A DNA stretch of 8,068 bases from the NCBI GenBank assembly GCA_903970575.1, contig CAJCJC010000247.1:1-8068 (forward strand), written 5' to 3'. Below are positions 1-5,762 of the stretch, one piece after another (position 1 is the first letter of the stretch; the number at the start of each line of letters is the position of its first letter). The notes below the pieces were generated by a model, which did no database searches, had not been told where the DNA came from, and was given only the letters and a program-made list of their open reading frames with translations. The position numbers and the translations under genes are program-made. The DNA is from Alphaproteobacteria bacterium. Lineage in GTDB: Bacteria > Pseudomonadota > Alphaproteobacteria > BOG-932 > Roseiterribacteraceae.

Positions 1-519
<519 letters not shown>

Positions 520-523
520 GGAT

Positions 524-536
524 TCTGTGTAACAGA
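524..536. promoter_or_regulatory. 13-bp dyad just upstream of pspF (candidate operator or PspF site)
   Basis: TCTGTGTAACAGA has perfect 5-bp arms (TCTGT/ACAGA) around GTA and lies 5 bp before the pspF start codon. In E. coli the PspF enhancer sites overlap the pspF promoter and give autogenous control. This dyad could play that part, but a 5-bp arm can arise by chance and there is no second copy to compare. Confidence 0.25.
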
Positions 537-580
537 TTCTCTCATCGGAGTAAGCAAAAATGACAACCTGCGCGATCAAA

Positions 581-658
581 GTAGGATGGGTGAAGCGGCG
601 CGAAACCCATCATGTGGTTGATTCCGATGGGTTTCGCCTTCGGCTCTACCCATCCTAC
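581..658. repeat. 78-bp REP/MITE-like nested palindrome in the pspF-pspA intergenic region
   Basis: Outer arms GTAGGATGGGT (581-591) and ACCCATCCTAC (648-658) are perfect 11-bp complements. Inner arms GCGAAACCCATC (600-611) and GATGGGTTTCGC (626-637) are perfect 12-bp complements, around a 14-nt loop. The unit GATGGGT/ACCCATC occurs twice on each strand, so the element can fold as one long hairpin or as two adjacent hairpins. The termini GTAGGATGGGT...ACCCATCCTAC resemble a dispersed palindromic repeat that I recall from several proteobacterial genomes (REP/MITE type, often mobilised in trans); the family assignment is from memory. It is non-coding and ends 16 bp before the sigma-54 promoter of pspA. 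Confidence 0.85.
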
Positions 659-673
659 GGCTACGCGCGAAAC

Positions 674-690
674 TTGGCACGGGTCGTGCA
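674..690 (+). promoter_or_regulatory. Sigma-54 (-24/-12) promoter of the psp operon
   Basis: TTGGCAC (674-680), five spacer bases, then GTGCA (686-690) matches the sigma-54 consensus TGGCAC-N5-TTGCA except for one base at the -12 block. The invariant GG (676-677) and GC (688-689) are separated by exactly 10 nt. Transcription would start near 701, giving a leader of about 25 nt before the pspA ATG. The divergent pspF encodes the cognate activator, so sequence and context agree. Confidence 0.9.
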
Positions 691-726
691 TTACGATCGG
701 TACACGCCATTACAGGATGCGGCATC

Positions 727-1398
727 ATGGGTATCTTCTCCCGTCTCAGCGATATCGTGAATTCGAACATCAACGCCCTTTTGGATAAGGCGGAGGATCC
801 CGAAAAGATCATCCGCCTCATCATCCAGGAGATGGAGGACACGCTGGTCGAGGTGCGGTCGGACGCCGTCCGCATCATCGCCGACCGCAAGGAGGCCGAG
901 CGCCAGATCGCCCGCCTCGCGACCGAGCGCGACGATTGGCAGGCCAAGGCGGAGCTTGCGATGAGCAAGGGCCGCGAGGACCTCGCCCGCGCCGCCTTGA
1001 TCGCCCGCACGCGGGTCGCGGAATCGCTGACCGCCGAGGAACGCCACCTGGCCGACATCGTCGAGGGGCTGGAGCGTCAGGGCGAGGACATCGCGCGGCT
1101 TCAGGCCAAGCTGGACGACGCGCGCAAGCGCGAGGCGTCGATGATCTCGCGCCACAAGACGGCGACTTCGCGCCTTCAGGCGCGGCGCGCCACCTATGAC
1201 GACCGTCTGGTAGGAGCGCTCGGCCGGATGGAGGCGATGGAACGCTCGCTTGACCATCTGGAAGGGAAGGTGGAGGTTTTCGATCACGGTCGCGGACCCA
1301 GCCTCGCCGACGAGATCGCCGCGCTCCAGACCGACCACGCGGTCGACGAGGAACTGGCGCGGATGCGTCAGGCGCTGGCGGATAGGACGGCCAACTAA
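727..1398 (+). CDS. pspA: Phage shock protein A, PspA/IM30 family
   Basis: This encodes a 223-residue protein, the usual length for PspA (about 222 in E. coli). It opens with MGIFSRLSDIVNSNINALLDKAEDPEK, the amphipathic N-terminal helix that binds stressed inner membrane, followed by IIRLIIQEMEDTLVEVR, a hallmark of the PspA/IM30 fold. Residues of about 25-185 are almost entirely charged heptad-rich coiled coil, as expected for the ESCRT-III-like hairpin that oligomerises on membranes. PspA has two roles: it binds and inhibits PspF, and under envelope stress it coats and stabilises the membrane. An AGGA at 714-717 lies 9 nt before the ATG. It is first in the operon, behind a sigma-54 promoter. 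The minus strand is also open over much of this gene, but that is a GC-rich shadow. Confidence 0.96.
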   Translation: MGIFSRLSDIVNSNINALLDKAEDPEKIIRLIIQEMEDTLVEVRSDAVRIIADRKEAERQIARLATERDDWQAKAELAMSKGREDLARAALIARTRVAESLTAEERHLADIVEGLERQGEDIARLQAKLDDARKREASMISRHKTATSRLQARRATYDDRLVGALGRMEAMERSLDHLEGKVEVFDHGRGPSLADEIAALQTDHAVDEELARMRQALADRTAN

Positions 1399-1416
1399 AG
1401 ACCGTAAAGGCGAGGG

Positions 1417-1479
1417 ATGATGATAATCATCGATTGGTCGGGCATCGATTGGTCGGGCAGTGACCGGGCGGGCGCATGA
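1417..1479 (+). CDS. Candidate 20-residue leader ORF coupled to pspB
   Basis: Between pspA and pspB there is a short frame starting ATG ATG ATA at 1417 and ending with a TGA at 1477-1479 that overlaps the pspB ATG (1476) as ATGA, the same coupling used elsewhere in this operon. It is preceded by purine-rich AAAGGCGAGGG (1406-1416). The peptide begins MMIIIDWSG and contains two copies of a five-residue unit (IDWSG), because the 15-bp tandem repeat here is in frame. I know of no matching family. It might be a real small protein, a translational coupler that brings ribosomes to pspB (which lacks a strong Shine-Dalgarno of its own), or chance. Confidence 0.35.
   Translation: MMIIIDWSGIDWSGSDRAGA
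1419..1431 (+). other. Small dyad at the start of the pspA-pspB leader ORF
   Basis: GATGAT-A-ATCATC is a perfect 6-bp dyad with a one-base centre covering the first codons of the 20-codon ORF. A one-base loop is too tight for a full RNA hairpin, so it is more likely a protein site or chance. Confidence 0.3.
1428..1457 (+). repeat. 15-bp tandem direct duplication between pspA and pspB
   Basis: CATCGATTGGTCGGG occurs twice head to tail (1428-1442 and 1443-1457), with the next base C also shared. The period of 15 preserves reading frame in the short ORF at 1417-1479. It looks like a recent slippage duplication, and copy number may vary between strains. Confidence 0.9.
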
Positions 1480-1718
1480 TGGCGGATATCGATCTGAACG
1501 CGGTCGCAATTATTTTCGTGGCTTTCGTGCTGCCGATGTGGATCGTATTCCACTATGTTTCCCGCTGGCGCGCGTCGCGCGGTTTGGCGGCGCAGGACGA
1601 GAAATTGCTGACCGATCTTTGGGACGCCGCGCGGCGGATGGAAGAACGACTGGACAATCTCGAGCGCGCGCTCGGGCCAGAACCGCAAAAACCAGAGCCG
1701 CGGAGGGGCGCGCCATGA
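1476..1718 (+). CDS. pspB: Phage shock protein B (canonical copy)
   Basis: An 80-residue protein (78-80 depending on which of two adjacent ATGs, 1476 or 1479, is used). It has one N-terminal transmembrane segment at about residues 8-28 with the PspB signature FVLPMWIVFHYVSRWR (E. coli has FVLPIWLWLHY), then a cytoplasmic helix WDAARRMEERLDNLERAL with heptad spacing like the E. coli C-terminal coiled coil. PspB is an inner-membrane partner of PspC that relieves PspA inhibition of PspF under envelope stress. Its stop overlaps the next gene as ATGA (1715-1718), so the two are translationally coupled. This copy matches the family better than the second pspB-like gene downstream. Confidence 0.9.
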   Translation: MMADIDLNAVAIIFVAFVLPMWIVFHYVSRWRASRGLAAQDEKLLTDLWDAARRMEERLDNLERALGPEPQKPEPRRGAP

Positions 1719-1963
1719 ACAGGTTGTTTAGGGAATATGGTCTCTATCGCGATCCTGCGCGGGGCTGGATCGCGGGCGTGGCGGCCGGGCTGGCCCTGCG
1801 TTTCGGTGTCAATGACGGCGTGATCAGGATCGCGTTCGTTGTGCTCGCGCTCGCCGCGACGCCGATGCTGGCGCTGATCGCCTATGTTCTGCTGGCAGTT
1901 TTGATGCCGGCCGGTCCCGTATTGCTCGACCGGCGCGCCGACCGTGCCTGGCGTTACAGGTGA
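1715..1963 (+). CDS. Short PspC-domain protein (first copy, lacks C-terminal coiled coil)
   Basis: An 82-residue protein with the PspC domain: YGLYRDPARGWIAGVAAGLALRFGV at residues 8-32, then a hydrophobic stretch (about 38-65) ending VLLAVLMP, which is the usual end of the PspC domain. It stops soon after, in DRRADRAWRYR, so it lacks the C-terminal helical tail present in E. coli PspC and in the second copy here. I see no frameshift or stop inside a longer frame; the next gene starts 3 nt later. The ATG overlaps the pspB stop and has a strong Shine-Dalgarno GGAGG at 1702-1706. A possible role is a membrane partner of PspB without the PspA-contacting tail; that is inference. Confidence 0.85.
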   Translation: MNRLFREYGLYRDPARGWIAGVAAGLALRFGVNDGVIRIAFVVLALAATPMLALIAYVLLAVLMPAGPVLLDRRADRAWRYR

Positions 1964-1966
1964 ACC

Positions 1967-2197
1967 ATGGGGCTATTTAATCCCGCCACCATTTGGGTCC
2001 TGATCCCGCTGGCCGCGATCATCGGCAGCATGATGGTGAAGTCGCAGCGCATCCGCGCCGAAGCCGCCTTGCGCGGCGTGGGCGACGACAAAATCGCCCA
2101 GGAACTGCGCGATGCGATCCTTCGGCTGGAGACGCGCGTCGCCAATCTGGAACGCGCCGTCACCACCGCCGAAACCGAACGGAAATACGCGCTATGA
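1967..2197 (+). CDS. PspB-like small membrane protein (second copy, divergent)
   Basis: A 76-residue protein: one N-terminal transmembrane segment (about residues 6-24, ATIWVLIPLAAIIGSMMV), a basic linker, and a helix with heptads LRDAILRLETRVANLERAV at about 47-65. Size, topology and the terminal coiled coil match PspB, and the segment LETRVANLERAV parallels MEERLDNLERAL of the canonical copy, but the FVLPxW signature is missing. It begins 3 nt after the stop of the short pspC and its own stop overlaps the next ATG (2194-2197). It therefore forms a second B-C pair in the same order as the first, which supports a tandem duplication followed by divergence. It could instead be an unrelated small membrane protein with a coiled coil. 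Confidence 0.75.
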   Translation: MGLFNPATIWVLIPLAAIIGSMMVKSQRIRAEAALRGVGDDKIAQELRDAILRLETRVANLERAVTTAETERKYAL

Positions 2198-2601
2198 GCC
2201 GCGATCGCACGATGCCGCAAGACCCGTTCGGCCCAGGCCCCACCGGGCTTTACCGTGACCCGGCGCATGGCCGGATCGCCGGCGTGTGCGCCGGCCTCGC
2301 CAATTATTTCGGCGTCAGCATCGGCGGCATGCGGCTCGCGGTGATCGTGCTGGGCTTCGTGTTCTTTGGACCCGTGCTGTTCGGCTACATCCTTCTAGCG
2401 GTCCTGCTGCCCAGGCGGCCGGCCTTTCTGTTCAAGGACCCGGACGACGAAGCGTTCTGGCATTCGGTCGCCCGTCGCCCCGCCGACACCGTCGGCGGCC
2501 TAGCGCGCCGCTTCCGCGCCCTGGACGATCGACTGGCCCGCATGGAGCGCCGCGTGACATCGCCGGAGGAGGCGCTGCGGGCAAGGTTTCGCGATCTTTG
2601 A
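2194..2601 (+). CDS. pspC: Phage shock protein C (full-length copy)
   Basis: A 135-residue protein. The PspC domain runs from about residue 18 (TGLYRDPAHGRIAGVCAGLANYFGV) through a hydrophobic region, about 45-73, ending YILLAVLLPRRP. The C-terminal tail has a helix RRFRALDDRLARMERRVTSP and ends LRARFRDL; E. coli PspC ends in a very similar way (MERYVTS...LRSRFRQL). This is therefore the canonical copy, whereas the upstream pspC is shortened. In known systems PspC spans the inner membrane and its cytoplasmic part binds PspA, releasing PspF. The ATG overlaps the preceding stop (ATGA). It is the last recognisable psp gene; there is no strong terminator in the next 54 nt, only a weak 5-bp hairpin at 2613-2627. 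Confidence 0.93.
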   Translation: MSRDRTMPQDPFGPGPTGLYRDPAHGRIAGVCAGLANYFGVSIGGMRLAVIVLGFVFFGPVLFGYILLAVLLPRRPAFLFKDPDDEAFWHSVARRPADTVGGLARRFRALDDRLARMERRVTSPEEALRARFRDL

Positions 2602-2655
2602 GGCCGATCGTCCTTTCACCTGGAAAGCCCAGCCGCATAAGCTTATTCTGCCATT

Positions 2656-2835
2656 ATGGACGACAGTGATAATGATATGTCGGCCCCTACGAGTTGGCTG
2701 GAGGCGCTTGCCGCAAGCGAGGCTCAGCTAAAAGCTGGGCTTGTCGTGCCCGCCGAGGCAGTACGCGAGCGATTGCTGGAAAGCATGGTTCGGCTCCAGG
2801 CAACGTATGCCCGTGTGCAATGGTTTGGTCAATGA
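2656..2835 (+). CDS. Small acidic hypothetical protein (59 aa), first gene of AT-rich cassette
   Basis: The frame starts at ATG 2656 (an alternative ATG is at 2677) and encodes 59 residues beginning MDDSDNDMSAPTSWLEAL. The core, WLEALAASEAQLKAGLVVPAE followed by VRERLLESMVRLQA, is predicted helical and amphipathic with no membrane segment. Size and style recall small antitoxin-like or adaptor proteins common in sphingomonads, but I do not recognise a named family and give no function. Its stop overlaps the start of the next gene (ATGA, 2832-2835), so the two are probably co-translated. There is no clear Shine-Dalgarno. Base composition falls towards AT just after this gene, so it marks the left side of the AT-rich segment. 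Confidence 0.6.
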   Translation: MDDSDNDMSAPTSWLEALAASEAQLKAGLVVPAEAVRERLLESMVRLQATYARVQWFGQ

Positions 2836-3469
2836 CGAACGATAGCGAGGCCCGCTCTTCGACAACAAAAACATGGGATATATTCACTCCTTCATATTTG
2901 TTTTGGACTATCCCTGCTTTCCTTCTAGCCTTTATTTCAGGCGAGCTCGATAGAATATTTAATCTTTATTGGCTATTAGATATCATTGTTGTACTTCCAA
3001 TTATTATATTTTTTATTACACTCATTTCCATTTTTTAATAAACTTGTTTAAATTTCGTTGGCGCCGGGTAATATCAATTATAGCGGCGCCACTCATTTGT
3101 GGCGCTTTCTTGTGGGCGATTACACGTTTGCACATAACGCCGGAGTTCATTAGCTTCGAACTCACCAAGTCGAGGTATCTTGAGCAGGTTGCTCAGCTCC
3201 CGGTTTCCAACGACGGTCCGAGCATAAAAATCTGGCAATGGGGAGAGACGGGCGGAGTAGGGACCATAAGAATGATGTATTATATTGTATACGATGACAG
3301 CGATGAAATTAAACTGCCTGTCCAAGGTCGGTCTTTAGCGTGGAAAATGAAGGCACAGCAAGCTGCTAATGGAAATTTTTACTCAGTCATAGATCCTGAT
3401 CAAAATAATCATATTTCCATTGTGCATCTCGATGGCCATTTCTTCCTGGTCATACAGTCTTTTTATTGA
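2832..3469 (+). pseudogene. Frameshifted (or slippage-expressed) three-TM hypothetical membrane protein
   Basis: Two adjacent frames appear to be halves of one gene. The first (2832-3038, 68 aa) has a polar start MTNDSEARSS, then two hydrophobic segments at about 20-38 and 45-68, and ends at TAA 3036-3038 right after a T6 run (3031-3036). The second is open from before this point to TGA at 3467-3469: it continues as LINLFKFRWRR, a third hydrophobic segment VISIIAAPLICGAFLWAIT, and a 114-residue soluble domain with YYIVYDDSDEIKLPVQGRS and HLDGHFFLVIQSFY. One extra T, or a -1 slip on TTT, gives a continuous 212-residue protein. No good independent start serves the second half: TTG 3044 lacks a Shine-Dalgarno, and ATG 2969 overlaps the first frame by 70 nt. 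The DNA is much richer in AT than its neighbours. Function unknown. Confidence 0.65.
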
Positions 3470-3493
3470 TAAATGTCTAGACTGACATTTATC
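3468..3493. terminator. Hairpin at the stop codon of the AT-rich cassette (possible terminator)
   Basis: GATAAATGTC and GACATTTATC are perfect 10-bp complements around a 6-nt loop (TAGACT). The left arm overlaps the TGA stop at 3467-3469. No U-tract follows on the plus strand (GTGCTGG), so it is not a standard intrinsic terminator. It lies between convergent frames and could act in both directions or stabilise the mRNA 3' end. Confidence 0.45.
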
Positions 3494-3534
3494 GTGCTGG
3501 AAATAGCACCTAGGTGCCTGCCAGATATCTCTGG
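3494..3534. other. Cluster of three further small palindromes
   Basis: Directly after the 10-bp hairpin come GTGCT-GGAAAT-AGCAC (3494-3509), the perfect 12-bp palindrome GCACCTAGGTGC (3506-3517, overlapping the former), and CCAGA-TATC-TCTGG (3521-3534). Four dyads within 67 bp is unusual. The second contains the stop codon of the minus-strand remnant. They may form alternative 3'-end structures or be marks of a recombination boundary. Confidence 0.5.
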
Positions 3535-3659
3535 AATTGCTTCGTATCCCACATGTCGATTTGCTCTCCGGCAGAGTGATGCGCCGGTCCGATATGACCC
3601 TTTATCCGGCAATCAATGACCTGAATTGGAACTCCTAAAGCAGTATACTTTTCACGTGC
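3510..3659 (-). pseudogene. C-terminal remnant of an unidentified gene (5' part missing)
   Basis: On the minus strand a frame reads 49 sense codons with protein-like composition before TAG at 3510-3512: it begins AREKYTALGVPIQVIDC, continues RIKGHIGPAHHSAGEQIDMW and ends DTKQFQRYLAGT. There is no ATG or GTG start in this frame near the right end. Read upstream, the frame runs out of phase into the 3' end of ygjP, whose stop (3659-3661) sits exactly at the junction. The content (balanced, few simple repeats, several D/H/G residues) looks like a true C-terminal domain rather than a chance frame. A strand followed by GH could be the end of an alpha/beta hydrolase, or it could be a toxin-like domain; I cannot assign it. 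Most likely it is the tail of a gene whose front was lost by deletion. Confidence 0.5.
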
Positions 3660-4399
3660 TATCCATACGCATGCAGTTCCCCGCCGTGGCGTTTCAGCCA
3701 GGCGCGGGCGGTTTTGATGTCGGAATTGGTCAAGCCGGCGCAGAGCTTCCAGAAGCGGGGGCCGTGATTGAGTTCGGCCAGATGAGCCACCTCGTGCGCC
3801 ACGACGTAATCCAGCACGAATTCCGGCGCCAGGATCAGGCGCCAGGAGAAGGCGATCCGGCCCTTGGCGTTGCAGCTGCCCCAGCGGGTGCGCGTGTCGC
3901 GCAAAGTCACCGCCGCGATGGGCCGACCAAGCTCGGCCGACTTCGCGGCGGCGCGCTGCCCGATCTCCCGCCGCGCTTCGGCTTTCAGGAAATCGGCCAG
4001 CCGCCGGGGAAGGTGTTCGGCGCCGCCGGGCACGATCACGACCCCATCGCGCTTGGCGACGACGCCGCGCAATCGGGTCGAATCGCCCTTTATGCGATGC
4101 GGCACGCCCAGGATGGGGACTATCCCGTCGTCCGCGAAAGGCAGTGATTTTGGGGCCTGTTTCAGGCGCGCGCGCAGCCAGCCCTCGTTGCGGTTCAGGA
4201 AATCGAGCGCCTGTCCACGGCTCACCGATCGGGGCGCCACCAGAATGACCCGGCCGCGCGCGATGTCGACGCGCAGGCTGAGCCGCCTTGCGCGGCCGCT
4301 GCTGCGGAACTCCAGCGGCATGGAAAGCGGAAATGGCGGCGCGATGATCTCGGAAACGCTGGTCAGCCGCGCCTTAACCTTGCGCGCCTTGGCGAACAT
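3659..4399 (-). CDS. ygjP: YgjP/SprT-like zinc metallopeptidase (M48-type, DUF45)
   Basis: A 246-residue protein of the YgjP family. The zinc site HEVAH is at residues 202-206 with a third ligand H212 in LNHGPRFW. Upstream is the conserved TRWGSC at 171-176, followed by KGRIAFSWRLILAP, both typical of this family. The N-terminal part, RRLSLRVDIARGRVILVAPRSVS, forms the family's beta-rich region. No signal peptide or membrane segment is seen, so it should be cytoplasmic; the physiological substrate of the family is poorly known. The ATG at 4399 gives 246 residues; an internal ATG (residue 27, MPLEFRSSGRARRL, starting at 4321) may be the true start, since homologues tend to begin close to this motif, and neither has a clear Shine-Dalgarno. 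It follows phaZ by 27 bp on the same strand, likely co-transcribed. Confidence 0.88.
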   Translation of the reverse strand: MFAKARKVKARLTSVSEIIAPPFPLSMPLEFRSSGRARRLSLRVDIARGRVILVAPRSVSRGQALDFLNRNEGWLRARLKQAPKSLPFADDGIVPILGVPHRIKGDSTRLRGVVAKRDGVVIVPGGAEHLPRRLADFLKAEARREIGQRAAAKSAELGRPIAAVTLRDTRTRWGSCNAKGRIAFSWRLILAPEFVLDYVVAHEVAHLAELNHGPRFWKLCAGLTNSDIKTARAWLKRHGGELHAYG

Positions 4400-4426
4400 C
4401 AGCCGGGTGTTCGGTTCGCCAACGGG

Positions 4427-5704
4427 TTAGGCCGCTTTTGCTGTGCGCGGGGGCAGGATGTCGCCTTCGGGCACCGCGTCATGGCCCTTGTCGTGGCGAC
4501 GGATCCAGGTCCGCGTCGCCGGCATGATTTCCTCGCGCCAGCGGCGGCCGTTGAAGATGCCGTAATGGCCGACGCCCTTTTGGAACAGGTTGAACTTTTG
4601 ACTTGTCTTGAGGCCGCTACAGAGCTCGTGCGCGGCAAGCGTCTGGCCGGGCGCCGAGATGTCGTCCAACTCCCCCTCGACCGTCAGCAGGGCCGTTTTG
4701 TGGATGGCCTTGGGCTCGACCAGCTCTCCATTGACCCGCAACAGGCCGCGCGGCAGCAGATAGGTTTGGAACACCCGCTCCACCGTCTCCAGATAGAACT
4801 CGGACGTGAGGTCCAGAACGGCCATGTATTCGTCATAGAAACGTCTGGTGGCGTCGGCGCTCTCCCCGTCGCCCTGGATCAAATGCTTGAACAGGTTCAC
4901 ATGCGCGTCGACATGCCGGTCGAGATTCATCTGCATGAAGCCCGTCAGCTGGATGAATCCGGGATAGACGCGGCGGCCCGCGCCCGGATAGGTGAAGGGC
5001 ACGCTGTGGATCACGGTGTTTTCGAACCATGAAAGCGGTCGCGTTTCCGCAAGCTTGGTCACCGCCGTCGGCGCCGCGCGGGCGTCGATCGGGCCGCCCA
5101 TCAGCGTCATCGTCGGGGGTTGCGCGGGATCGTTGGCGGCGGCGAGTAGCGAAATGGCCGCCATAACCGGCACGGCCGGCTGGCACACCGCGATGACGTG
5201 CGTGTTCGGCCCCAGAAAGCGCAGGAATTCAATGACGTAATCGACGTAGTCGTCGAAACCGAATGGGCCGCCGGAAAGCGGAACCTGCTTTGCATCGACC
5301 CAGTCGGTGATATAGCAATCGTGATGCGGCAGCAGGGCCTGCACCGTGCCGCGCAGCAAGGTCGCGTTATGGCCGGACATCGGCGCCACGATCAGCACCC
5401 TGGGGTCATCGCGGTCGGTGGCGCGCGAAAAATGCCTCAGCGCGCAGAAAGGCTTATCGAGGACGATTTCTTCGGTCACGGCTATTGTCTCGCCACCGAC
5501 CTTGGTCGTCGCAAGCCCGAAGACCGGCTTTGAAAACCGCCTTGTGCCGCGTTCGACCATTTCCGCGGTCGCGCCCATGAACCGAACCATCTCGGACTGG
5601 CCGCCAAAAAGAAACGGGCTTTTCAGCGCGCGTTGCATGGCCTGGGCGAAAAAATGCAAGGGTTGCGCGGCGTTATAGTTCAATTCGTAGAGTTGATACA
5701 GCAC
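4427..5704 (-). CDS. phaZ: Intracellular polyhydroxyalkanoate (PHB) depolymerase
   Basis: A 425-residue alpha/beta hydrolase of the intracellular PHA depolymerase type, which hydrolyses stored native PHB granules to hydroxyacid oligomers and monomers in the cytoplasm. The N-terminus MLYQLYELNYNAAQP is family-typical. The nucleophile motif is the cysteine variant of the lipase box, VCQPAVP, with C174; likely partners are D347 or D348 (EGELDDIS) and H380 (KGVGHYGIF). Other recognisable blocks are VLIVAPMSGHNATLLRGTV (103-121), DCYITDWVDAKQVP (129-142) and VYPGFIQLTGFMQMN. Length is normal for the family and no signal peptide is present. The start is GTG at 5704, supported by a GAGGG (plus-strand 5709-5713) four nt upstream and by the family N-terminus. 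It is followed by ygjP; control by PHA-responsive PhaR is possible (see the site at 5763-5771). Confidence 0.95.
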   Translation of the reverse strand: MLYQLYELNYNAAQPLHFFAQAMQRALKSPFLFGGQSEMVRFMGATAEMVERGTRRFSKPVFGLATTKVGGETIAVTEEIVLDKPFCALRHFSRATDRDDPRVLIVAPMSGHNATLLRGTVQALLPHHDCYITDWVDAKQVPLSGGPFGFDDYVDYVIEFLRFLGPNTHVIAVCQPAVPVMAAISLLAAANDPAQPPTMTLMGGPIDARAAPTAVTKLAETRPLSWFENTVIHSVPFTYPGAGRRVYPGFIQLTGFMQMNLDRHVDAHVNLFKHLIQGDGESADATRRFYDEYMAVLDLTSEFYLETVERVFQTYLLPRGLLRVNGELVEPKAIHKTALLTVEGELDDISAPGQTLAAHELCSGLKTSQKFNLFQKGVGHYGIFNGRRWREEIMPATRTWIRRHDKGHDAVPEGDILPPRTAKAA

Positions 5705-5721
5705 GCTACCCTCATTCCATA

Positions 5722-5760
5722 AAGAGGCTCTGCCAGAAAAGGCTTTGAACGCAGCCTCTT
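5722..5760. promoter_or_regulatory. Imperfect inverted repeat in the phaZ upstream/leader region
   Basis: AAGAGGCT (5722-5729) and AGCCTCTT (5753-5760) are perfect 8-bp complements separated by 23 nt; allowing a 2-nt bulge, AAGAGG..CTGC can pair with GCAGCCTCTT for 10 bp. It ends 18 bp upstream of the phaZ GTG, so it could be an operator or a 5' leader hairpin. Confidence 0.4.
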
Positions 5761-5762
5761 GA

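Noticed and set aside
581..658. CRISPR-like or terminator reading of the large palindrome
   Set aside because: There is only one copy with no spacers, and no U-tract follows; a dispersed REP/MITE-type element fits better.
691..1509. Long open frame on the minus strand (272 codons) opposite pspA
   Set aside because: It is antisense to a clearly recognised pspA, is rich in Arg/Pro/Ala as GC-rich shadow frames are, and runs over the sigma-54 promoter.
3626..4147. Plus-strand frame of 173 codons across the ygjP 3' half
   Set aside because: The opposite strand holds the HEVAH zinc motif of ygjP in frame; the plus-strand product has no recognisable domain and shows shadow composition.
4481..5032. 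Plus-strand frame of 183 codons within phaZ
   Set aside because: It is antisense to conserved phaZ sequence and has no ribosome site or known motif.
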